This document shows positions 1 to 5,375 of a stretch of 5,375 nt of DNA, piece after piece; position 1 is the stretch's first letter, and each line of letters begins with the position of its first letter. Below the pieces are notes generated by a model. That model was not told the DNA's origin. It saw only the letters and a program-made list of their open reading frames with translations, and did no database searches. The translations under genes were made by a program, and so were the position numbers. Origin of the DNA: Planctomycetaceae bacterium (GTDB taxonomy: Bacteria > Planctomycetota > Planctomycetia > Planctomycetales > Planctomycetaceae); NCBI GenBank assembly GCA_020426125.1, contig JAGQQQ010000743.1:1-5375 (forward strand), in the 5' to 3' direction.

Positions 1-987
1 GAGCACCTGTGGCAAATGATGTGGCGCCAGCATTTCTGGCACGGCAACGGCGTCGTCCGTTCGACGGCGATTGCCGGCATCGACATCGCATTGTGGGATG
101 TGATCGGCAAGATTCATGGTGTCCCCTGCCATCAGTTGTGGGGCGGCCCGGTTCGGGACTTCATCCGGTTGTACTGTCACTTGGGGGGCGGGAATCTGGA
201 GAGTTTCTATGAGACGCCCGTTGCCAATGCTCAGCAGTTCGCCGACCTAGCTCAGAAGGCCGTGGAAGACGGATTTACGGCGTTCAAATCGATGGCCGTC
301 CCCCCGACAATGCCGATCGAAGGACTCAAGCCGATCAAGGCTGCCGAAGCGTGCGTCGCCGCGATGCGCGAAGCTGTCGGCGATGACATCGACATCATGG
401 TCGACTGCCACGCGCGTCCCTCTCCCGCGATGGGCTTAAAGTTTGCCCAAGCATTGGATGACTATGGACTCTACTTCTTTGAGGAACCGTGCTGGCCGGA
501 ATCGATTGAGGGGTTGGCGGCGATTAACGCGGCGGTGACGACTCCCATCGCGACTGGGGAGCGCATGACGCATCTGGCGGCATTCCGTGATCTGTTCGCC
601 GCGCGAGGCTGCGAGATCTGCCAGTTGGATCTCACGCATTGTGGCGGCTTTACCGAGGCCCGCCGAATCGCTGCACTGGCCGATGCCTATCGGATTGCCC
701 TGGCGCCACACAATCCGCAAGGGCCAGTCAGCACGGCCGCGTCCCTGGAGTTTGGTTTCTCCCAGCCGAGCTATATCATCTGCGAGTCGGTCCATGACGA
801 CGTCCCCTGGAGAAAGGACATTGTCACCGAAGGGTTTGAAGTCGATCCGAAAACAAGAACCGTCACCCCCAACCAGAAACCCGGCTTGGGAATTGAGATC
901 GATGAAGACGCAGTGAGAAAGCATCCGTTTGAGCAAGAGATTCCCCAGCGAGTCTTCTATTCCGATGGCAGCGTGGGTGACTGGTAA
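1..987 (+). CDS. Enolase-superfamily sugar-acid dehydratase, galactonate dehydratase-like (5' truncated)
   Basis: Mandelate racemase/muconate lactonizing enzyme family protein, closest in pattern to D-galactonate dehydratase, which removes water from an aldonate to give a 2-keto-3-deoxyaldonate in the cytoplasm. The frame is open from base 1 and starts outside the window; comparison with E. coli DgoD (from memory) suggests about 60 N-terminal residues are missing, including part of the capping domain. Counting the codon at base 1 as residue 1, the Mg2+ ligands are D135, E161 and E187 (spacing 26/26, as in DgoD D183/E209/E235). H137 in VDCHARPS, D210, H237 in LAPHNPQGP and E262 match DgoD H185, D258, H285 and E310 without gaps. 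The C-terminus (KPGLGIEIDE, then GSVGDW) is also DgoD-like. The DgoD second-strand FKLN motif reads FKSM here (K96-M98), so the substrate may not be D-galactonate. It is the first visible gene of a four-gene operon. The ATGs at 16 and 19 are internal codons. Confidence 0.9.
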   Translation, partial: EHLWQMMWRQHFWHGNGVVRSTAIAGIDIALWDVIGKIHGVPCHQLWGGPVRDFIRLYCHLGGGNLESFYETPVANAQQFADLAQKAVEDGFTAFKSMAVPPTMPIEGLKPIKAAEACVAAMREAVGDDIDIMVDCHARPSPAMGLKFAQALDDYGLYFFEEPCWPESIEGLAAINAAVTTPIATGERMTHLAAFRDLFAARGCEICQLDLTHCGGFTEARRIAALADAYRIALAPHNPQGPVSTAASLEFGFSQPSYIICESVHDDVPWRKDIVTEGFEVDPKTRTVTPNQKPGLGIEIDEDAVRKHPFEQEIPQRVFYSDGSVGDW

Positions 988-998
988 CTGATTGAGAC

Positions 999-1003
999 AA
1001 AGG
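999..1003 (+). promoter_or_regulatory. Ribosome binding site for the ceramidase-like gene
   Basis: AAAGG lies 7 bases before the ATG at 1011, inside the 23-bp gap after the dehydratase stop. It supports this ATG as the start. The gap is too short for an independent promoter and terminator, so the gene is probably co-transcribed with the dehydratase. Confidence 0.5.
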
Positions 1004-1010
1004 CAGCAGT

Positions 1011-2414
1011 ATGGCGATTCCTCCTCCTCGGCGGCAGGACAGTTTGGCCGCAACGTTCGGCGTCGCCCGTTCGGAGATCACTCCACCTGTCGGGATTTAC
1101 TCACGCAACTGGGGGGCCGCGAAGAATGATGTTGCGACGTCTGTTCACCGGCCGTTGACGCTGAATGTGCTGGCAATCTCGCAAGGAGATACGTCTCTCA
1201 TTCTCATCGAAGCCGATCTCGGCTGGTGGCGGCCAATGAGTCTGTTTGAACGGTTTCAATCTCGACTGCTGAAGGAATTCAATCTGCCAGCGGATCAACT
1301 GATCTTCGCGTTGACACATACGCACGCGTCCGCCCCATTAATGGAGCCAGATCCCCACCTGCCGGGGAGCGAGTTGCAGGAAGCGTGGCTGGAATCCGTT
1401 TACGAATCGGCGGTCGCCACAATTCGTCAAGCGTTGTCGGACCAGTTCTCCGGGATCTTGGACTGGCATCAGGGAACGTGCCAGTTGGCTTCGAATCGCG
1501 ACTTGCCGGATCCGGAGAGTGACCGTTTCCTGTGCGGGTATAACCCAGAGAACACGGCGGACTCGACGCTCGTGGTCGGGCGACTGACCGACTCGCAAGG
1601 GGCCATGCGTGCCGTGTTGGTGAACTATGCCTGCCATCCGACAACACTGGCTTGGGAAAACGAGTCCCTCTCTCCCGACTTCATCGGAGCGATGCGGGAG
1701 ACGATTGAACAGGCGACGGGCGCCAATGCCTTTTATCTGCATGGCGCCTCGGGTGAACTGTCGCCAAAGTATCAATATGTCGGGGATGTGAACGTTGCGG
1801 ATGGTCACGGCCGTCAACTCGGCTACGCTGCGCTGGCCGCTCTCTATGATATGTCCCCCGCAGGAACGGAACTGGCCTACTCGGGAGTCATGGAATCCGG
1901 GGCTCCGCTCGCGGTCTGGAAACATCGTCCGTTTGAGCCAGCCACACAGATCGACTGCCAGCGTCATCTTCTTGAACTCGCCTTAAAGGACTGGCCGAGC
2001 GCCGACGACCTCGAACAGCAACGGGCGGCCTGTGAAGACCGCGCGGTTCAAGAGCGGTTGCGACGTAAGCGGGACATTCGCCGAGTTCTGGGAGATGGGA
2101 CCACGCACGCGGTGCCCTTTTCCGTGTGGCGTTTGGGGGATGCCTTTCTTGTGGGGTCGTGTTGTGAAGCGTATTCCAAGCTCCAGACGGAACTTCGACA
2201 ACGCTTCCCCGATCGAACGATGATTTGCATGAATCTGATCAACGGCACCATTGGCTATCTGCCTCCCGAGGACAAATACGCGCTCGACATCTATCAGGTC
2301 TGGCAAACGCCGTTTGCTCAAGGCAGCCTCGAACGATTGATCGAAGCGATGGATGAGTCGGTCCAATCGATGCGGAATCACCCGACGGAAACGAGTGCAA
2401 GAAGAGAACCATGA
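1011..2414 (+). CDS. Neutral/alkaline ceramidase-family metal hydrolase, short cytoplasmic form
   Basis: 467 residues resembling the N-terminal catalytic domain of neutral/alkaline non-lysosomal ceramidases (zinc-dependent amidases). It opens with the family pattern FGVARSEITPPVG (16-28), then THTHASAP (102-109), NYACHP (205-210), GASGELSP (245-252) and GYLPPEDKY (415-423). By analogy with Pseudomonas aeruginosa ceramidase (H97, H204, E411, Y448, recalled), the zinc ligands would be H103, H209, E386 and Y423; the E-to-Y spacing of 37 is identical. R163 fits the substrate arginine, and S251 in GELSPK fits the nucleophilic serine of the GDxSPN motif. Unlike true ceramidases (about 650 residues) it has no signal peptide and no C-terminal Ig-like domain, so a cytoplasmic small-molecule amidase or esterase is more likely than ceramide hydrolysis. 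Residues 325-360 are charged and probably helical. Its TGA overlaps the next ATG. Family is confident; substrate is unknown. Confidence 0.85.
   Translation: MAIPPPRRQDSLAATFGVARSEITPPVGIYSRNWGAAKNDVATSVHRPLTLNVLAISQGDTSLILIEADLGWWRPMSLFERFQSRLLKEFNLPADQLIFALTHTHASAPLMEPDPHLPGSELQEAWLESVYESAVATIRQALSDQFSGILDWHQGTCQLASNRDLPDPESDRFLCGYNPENTADSTLVVGRLTDSQGAMRAVLVNYACHPTTLAWENESLSPDFIGAMRETIEQATGANAFYLHGASGELSPKYQYVGDVNVADGHGRQLGYAALAALYDMSPAGTELAYSGVMESGAPLAVWKHRPFEPATQIDCQRHLLELALKDWPSADDLEQQRAACEDRAVQERLRRKRDIRRVLGDGTTHAVPFSVWRLGDAFLVGSCCEAYSKLQTELRQRFPDRTMICMNLINGTIGYLPPEDKYALDIYQVWQTPFAQGSLERLIEAMDESVQSMRNHPTETSARREP
2411..2414 (+). other. ATGA stop/start overlap
   Basis: The TGA of the ceramidase-like gene (2412-2414) shares bases with the ATG of the DHDPS-like gene (2411-2413). 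Only a weak purine stretch, GAAGAG at 2401-2406, precedes it. This is the usual arrangement for translational coupling, so the two proteins are probably made in a fixed ratio. Confidence 0.85.
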
Positions 2415-3343
2415 CCAAAACCATTGAAGGTGTGCTTCCCATCTTGCACACGCCATTCGATCCGCAGGACAACATCGACGCGGAGAGCCTGCGGCGAGAG
2501 ATTGATTGGTGTTTCGAAGTCGGTGCCGACGGGGTCTGTTCCGCGATGGTCTCCGAAATCCTGCGGCTGACCACCGATGAACGGAACACGTTGAACCGGA
2601 TGATCGTGGAGATGGCGGCGGGACGGGGAACTGTCGTCGCGAGTGTCGGAGCGGAAAGTCTGAAACAGGCGATCGAATACGCGCGATCGGCCCAGGAGTC
2701 GGGGTGCGATGCGATCATGGCCATTCCCCCCATCTCAACGGCACTCCCAGAACCGGCGTTATGGGACTATTTTCACACACTGGCGAATGCCGTTGATCTT
2801 CCGCTGATTGTGCAGGATGCCTCTTCTTATGTCGGTTCGGCGATCCCGACGAAGTTCTACGTCCGGCTCCTGGACGAGTTTGGTCCGGAGAAAATCCTGT
2901 TTAAGCCGGAAGGGGCTCCGATCGGCCCGAACATCTCCGATCTGAGAGAGGCGAGTTCCGGTCAAGCACGAATGTTCGACGGCTCCGGCGGGATCCTCTT
3001 GATCGATGCCTTTCGCCGAGGCATTGCCGGCACCATGCCCGGCGTCGATCTATTGGACGGCATTGTCGAACTCTGGCGAGCACTTCAGCGAGGAGACGAG
3101 CAGCGAGCGTATGAGATTTACTTCCCCATCTGCGGAATCGTCTCCCTGCAACTCCAAGCTGGGCTGGATGGATTCCTCGCGATCGAGAAGGCCATTCTCG
3201 TTCGCCGAGGATTGTTTCTGTCAGACGCTCGACGTACACCCCACTCCTGGTCACTGGACGAGGAGACGCAACAAGAAGTGAACCGGTTGATGGACATGTT
3301 GATGGAGCGACTCGCTGGCCATTCTCAAGAGGGAATGGATTAG
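2411..3343 (+). CDS. Non-canonical DHDPS/NAL-family (class I aldolase-type) protein
   Basis: 310 residues, the normal length for a dihydrodipicolinate synthase/N-acetylneuraminate lyase TIM barrel. The family is seen from the N-terminal VLPILHTPFD (8-17), the repeated helix/strand pattern, K165 in ILFKPE at the Schiff-base position, the loop GSGG (191-194) and GTMPG (207-211). Most other catalytic residues are missing. The GTTGE loop reads AMVSE (45-49); the catalytic Tyr (E. coli Y133) is Q135 in IVQDASSY; the Arg that binds aspartate semialdehyde (R138) aligns with Y140; and there is no Tyr at the Y107 position (IPPIST). It is therefore very unlikely to be the lysine-pathway DapA. E167 sits two residues after the lysine, as I recall for the tyrosine-less 2-keto-3-deoxy-L-arabonate dehydratase branch. 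Beside a sugar-acid dehydratase, a 2-keto-3-deoxyaldonate dehydratase or aldolase is the best guess. ATG 2411 is chosen because it is coupled to the upstream stop and gives the family N-terminus. Confidence 0.85.
   Translation: MTKTIEGVLPILHTPFDPQDNIDAESLRREIDWCFEVGADGVCSAMVSEILRLTTDERNTLNRMIVEMAAGRGTVVASVGAESLKQAIEYARSAQESGCDAIMAIPPISTALPEPALWDYFHTLANAVDLPLIVQDASSYVGSAIPTKFYVRLLDEFGPEKILFKPEGAPIGPNISDLREASSGQARMFDGSGGILLIDAFRRGIAGTMPGVDLLDGIVELWRALQRGDEQRAYEIYFPICGIVSLQLQAGLDGFLAIEKAILVRRGLFLSDARRTPHSWSLDEETQQEVNRLMDMLMERLAGHSQEGMD
3327..3334 (+). promoter_or_regulatory. Ribosome binding site for the MFS gene
   Basis: AAGAGGGA lies inside the last codons of the DHDPS-like gene, 12 bases before the GTG at 3347. 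The spacing is longer than ideal, but there is no closer purine run. No ATG in this frame occurs before the first membrane segment, so GTG is the best start. Confidence 0.4.
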
Positions 3344-3346
3344 ACC

Positions 3347-4630
3347 GTGACCAACTCTCCCGACCTCAGACCTACGACAGTCCGTTATCGTGTCCTCGCG
3401 TTTCTCACGCTGTCATCGGCGATTGCCTATCTCACCAGAAATGCGGTCAGTGTCTCGGAGAGTACGATTCGCGAGGATCTCGGACTGAGTCTCGAACAGT
3501 CCGGAGTCTTTATGGGGATGTTCTTTTGGAGTTATGCCGTTTTGCAGATTCCCGGCGGATGGCTGGCCCATCAAAAGGGAGCCAAGTTCGCCCTCTTGCT
3601 GTTCATGTTTTCGGGCTCGCTTGCGACGCTGGGGATTGGCCTCGCTCCTGGCCTGTGGCTGCTGCTCCTCGCTCAACTCATCATGGGCGCCGCGCAGGCG
3701 GGTCTGTTTCCGGCGGGGTGCTATTCGCTGTCGCATTGGATCCCGGTCGCGAATCGGGCGTTCGCCTGCGGCATCTTCACAATGGGGATGCAGGGTGGGG
3801 CCATTACCTCCAGCGTTCTCACAGCCGAGTTTATCGCCGTTGTCGATTGGCGACTGGTCTTCATTGTGTATGCCATTCCGGGCCTAATTTGGGTCGCTTT
3901 GTTTTGGTTCCTGTTTCACAATCGCCCGCAGAATGATCCGTCCGTGAACAGTGCCGAGCGGAATTTGATTCAGCCCGTCGTGGAAGAACCCGAGGCTCAC
4001 TCGACCAATGAGAAGCCCGTTCCCTGGAAGGAGATCCTCACGCATTCGGGAATCTGGTTTCTGTGCGGACAACAGGTTTGTCGCGCGGCGGGCTACATGT
4101 TCTTCGCCAGCTGGTTCCCGACGTTTCTTCAGGTGACACGGGATGTGTCTGTCAAAGAGTCCGGCTACCTGCAAGCGTTGGTGTTCTCCGGGACGATGGC
4201 CGGCTGTTTGTGTGGGGGATGGTTGACCGACTGGGTTCTCAATCGAACGGGGAACCTCCGACTCAGCCGGAGCCTAGTTGGGACCACATTCTTAATGGCG
4301 TGTTCCCTGTTGATTCTCTCCGCATGGTTTGTTGAGAGTACGTCCATGGCAGTCGGCTTACTGACACTGGGAGCTTTCTTCGCCGCGTTGGCGGGGCCGT
4401 GTGCCTTCTCCGCGACGATGGACATCGGCGGGGATTATGTTCCTCAAGTCTTCGGCCTGATGAATATGACCGGCAACCTCGCCGCGGCGGCGTGCCCCGT
4501 GTTCATTGCGTATCTCTTCAAGATGACGACCAACTGGGGGCTGGTGCTGTTGGTCTTTTCCGCAATCTATGCCATCGGTTCGATTTGCTGGGTGTTTGTC
4601 CGCTCGGATGTTCGCGTTCACACGGCCTAA
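3347..4630 (+). CDS. MFS transporter, anion:cation symporter (ACS)-like, probable sugar-acid carrier
   Basis: 427 residues with about 12 hydrophobic segments (near 15-33, 52-72, 80-98, 101-122, 139-160, 167-190, 233-258, 273-294, 308-328, 332-353, 365-390, 396-417) and a hydrophilic central loop (191-230), the standard major facilitator layout in the inner membrane. YAVLQIPGGWLA (63-74) and the loop NRPQNDPSVNSAE (192-204) are typical of the ACS group that contains DgoT, GudP and ExuT. Its place directly after sugar-acid enzymes suggests uptake of their substrate. Several signature charges differ: the TM1 DR pair is T30-R31, the TM4 R/E pair of the RxxxGxxEA pattern is Q110/Q117, and the motif A Asp is H75. 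The second-half motif A, GGWLTD (290-295), keeps its Asp. It starts with GTG 3 bp after the upstream stop and is probably the last gene of the operon. The family is firm; substrate and coupling ion are inferred. Confidence 0.88.
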   Translation: MTNSPDLRPTTVRYRVLAFLTLSSAIAYLTRNAVSVSESTIREDLGLSLEQSGVFMGMFFWSYAVLQIPGGWLAHQKGAKFALLLFMFSGSLATLGIGLAPGLWLLLLAQLIMGAAQAGLFPAGCYSLSHWIPVANRAFACGIFTMGMQGGAITSSVLTAEFIAVVDWRLVFIVYAIPGLIWVALFWFLFHNRPQNDPSVNSAERNLIQPVVEEPEAHSTNEKPVPWKEILTHSGIWFLCGQQVCRAAGYMFFASWFPTFLQVTRDVSVKESGYLQALVFSGTMAGCLCGGWLTDWVLNRTGNLRLSRSLVGTTFLMACSLLILSAWFVESTSMAVGLLTLGAFFAALAGPCAFSATMDIGGDYVPQVFGLMNMTGNLAAAACPVFIAYLFKMTTNWGLVLLVFSAIYAIGSICWVFVRSDVRVHTA

Positions 4631-4820
4631 CGGAAGCCTCCAGTTCTACGCGAATCGGCAATGACATTTCCAAGGCACCACATGTTTGTGATGAACACGG
4701 AATCCAGAAATCCCATTCCAACTCGGGGGGGCGACGTCGAGATGCCGTCTTGGGGGAACTTTCCTACACTTCGACAAGTGGTATGTCCTCGTGATCCAAC
4801 TTGAATTGCAGGTGTTAAAG
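4631..4820. other. Intergenic region, 190 bp, no gene recognised
   Basis: This gap separates the operon from the next gene. I see no RNA gene, no repeat and no hairpin followed by a T-run. Two weak stems exist: GGAAT/ATTCC (4699-4703 with 4715-4719, 11-base loop) and CACTT/AAGTG (4767-4771 with 4776-4780, 4-base loop). Neither is a convincing terminator. The gap is long enough for a promoter for the downstream gene, but no clear -35/-10 pair stands out. Confidence 0.5.
4810..4814 (+). promoter_or_regulatory. Ribosome binding site for the dimethylformamidase-like gene
   Basis: AGGTG sits 6 bases before ATG 4821. The frame is open back to a TGA at 4692-4694 but has no ATG in between; only GTG 4791, TTG 4806 and GTG 4812 compete. 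Those lack comparable sites or would remove this one, so ATG 4821 is preferred. Confidence 0.55.
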
Positions 4821-5375
4821 ATGTCGGCACGAACGAGTCCTTCTCCAATCACGATCGAACTCAATTGGATTCGACACGTATTGAGTGTTGCGGTCCTGTT
4901 GATTGGTGAGTGTGCGACGGGGATTGCCGACCAGCAACCGCCGGCCGGGCTCTTCGTGGAAGGGTATACCAGCCAACTGAGTTACGCGCCCGGGGAAGAG
5001 ATCGCATTCCATCTCTGTTCGTCAGTCCCCCACGTGTCAATCACCATTGATCGGGTGGGGGCGGAACGGCAACGGGTCTTCGAGAAGAAGGATGTTCCGG
5101 CCCAGTTGTCCCCGATCCCCGATCGGGCTTCGTCCCATGGCTGCCAGTGGCCGGTCACGTTTCAGATGCCCATTCCCCAGGATTGGTCGAGCGGTTATTA
5201 CGAAGTCTCACTGACCGCTAACGATTCCGGAGGAGGATTTGTCCACCGTAACCGTCGGACCGCGGCCAGTTCGCTGTTCTTCGTGGTTCGGTCCGCCACT
5301 CCAGGGGAGCAGACGAAAGTTCTGCTGCAACTCTCGACCAATACCTACAACGCCTACACCAACTGGGGAGGCCAT
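4821..5375 (+). CDS. Secreted N,N-dimethylformamidase large (beta) subunit-like protein (3' truncated)
   Basis: The first 185 codons are visible and the frame is still open at the window edge. Residues 1-36 look like an export signal: a charged start (R4, R18, H19), a hydrophobic core VLSVAVLLIG (20-29) and a possible signal peptidase I site after GIA (34-36). A beta-rich domain follows, with VEGYTSQLSYAPGEEI (46-61), then SGYYEVSL (124-131) and SLFFVVRS (151-158), the Ig-like pattern found before the catalytic part of this family. The strongest signature is VLLQLSTNTYNAYTNWGG (167-184), matching the TxTxxAYxxWGG segment of the dimethylformamidase large-subunit C-terminal domain. The family includes an iron-dependent amidohydrolase, but most bacterial members are uncharacterised and the metal ligands would lie beyond the window, so activity cannot be judged. 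It follows the operon by 190 bp in the same direction; a link to it is possible but not shown. Confidence 0.8.
   Translation, partial: MSARTSPSPITIELNWIRHVLSVAVLLIGECATGIADQQPPAGLFVEGYTSQLSYAPGEEIAFHLCSSVPHVSITIDRVGAERQRVFEKKDVPAQLSPIPDRASSHGCQWPVTFQMPIPQDWSSGYYEVSLTANDSGGGFVHRNRRTAASSLFFVVRSATPGEQTKVLLQLSTNTYNAYTNWGGH

Larger units (their letters stand above)
1..4630 (+). other. Predicted four-gene catabolic operon
   Basis: Four consecutive + strand genes are separated by 23, -4 and 3 bp, with no room for internal promoters or terminators in the gaps. The gene set (aldonate dehydratase, amidase-like hydrolase, keto-acid Schiff-base enzyme, organic-anion carrier) makes sense as one uptake and breakdown route. 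The promoter and any regulator lie upstream of the window. Confidence 0.75.

Noticed and set aside
436..1053. Minus-strand open frame of 205 codons across the dehydratase gene
   Set aside because: It is antisense to a strongly conserved coding sequence, its translation shows no family pattern, and it runs over the junction with the next gene. It is a by-product of GC-rich codon use.
1338..1967. Minus-strand open frame of 209 codons inside the ceramidase-like gene
   Set aside because: It lies wholly opposite conserved motifs of the + strand gene and its product is rich in Arg, Gly and Ser with no recognisable domain.
2411..3343. Annotation as dapA (4-hydroxy-tetrahydrodipicolinate synthase)
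   Set aside because: Only the Schiff-base lysine is kept; the Thr pair, both Tyr and the substrate-binding Arg are replaced.
4767..4780. CACTT/AAGTG hairpin as a terminator
   Set aside because: The stem is only 5 bp, is not GC-rich and has no T-run after it.
4399..4794. Plus-strand open frame running from the MFS gene into the gap
   Set aside because: Most of it is an alternative frame of the transporter; the tail is low in order and has no family signature. The transporter frame itself ends at 4630 with a full TM12.
4646..4864. Minus-strand small open frame covering the intergenic gap
   Set aside because: It has no conserved pattern, no clear ribosome site, and overlaps the start of the dimethylformamidase-like gene.
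5113..5127. Palindrome-rich CCGATC/GATCGG stretch as a possible operator or hairpin
   Set aside because: It is inside a coding region and short; GATCG words are common throughout this window, so it is expected by chance.

Overview
The window is a run of five same-strand (+) protein-coding genes with almost no non-coding DNA. It reads as an accessory carbon-catabolism locus of a fairly GC-rich bacterium. The combination of an enolase-superfamily sugar-acid dehydratase, a shortened neutral-ceramidase-like protein, a DHDPS-like lyase, an ACS-type MFS carrier and a secreted dimethylformamidase-beta-like protein is what I associate with Planctomycetota. That assignment is an inference from gene content, not from a phylogenetic marker in the window.

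Layout. Bases 1-987 hold the C-terminal ~328 codons of a galactonate-dehydratase-like (DgoD-like) enzyme whose start lies upstream of the window. Bases 1011-2414 encode a 467-residue neutral/alkaline ceramidase-family protein without a signal peptide. Bases 2411-3343 encode a 310-residue DHDPS/NAL-family protein that overlaps the previous stop by an ATGA. Bases 3347-4630 encode a 12-TM MFS carrier from a GTG start. A 190-bp gap (4631-4820) holds no gene and no convincing terminator. Bases 4821-5375 hold the first 185 codons of an exported N,N-dimethylformamidase large-subunit-like protein that runs off the window.

How the genes may work together. The first four genes are spaced 23, -4 and 3 bp apart and are almost certainly one transcript. 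The likely logic is: the MFS protein imports an organic acid or its conjugate; the ceramidase-like metal hydrolase cleaves an amide or ester; the DgoD-like enzyme dehydrates the freed aldonate to a 2-keto-3-deoxy acid; and the DHDPS-like enzyme processes that keto acid through its Schiff-base lysine. The dehydratase looks fully competent because every catalytic residue is present with E. coli DgoD spacing. The other three each depart from the textbook family: the hydrolase keeps its active site but lacks export and C-terminal domains, the lyase keeps only the lysine, and the transporter has lost the usual charged residues of TM1 and TM4. Together this is a plausible undescribed variant of a sugar-acid pathway with a built-in deacylase or amidase. 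No substrate can be proved from sequence.
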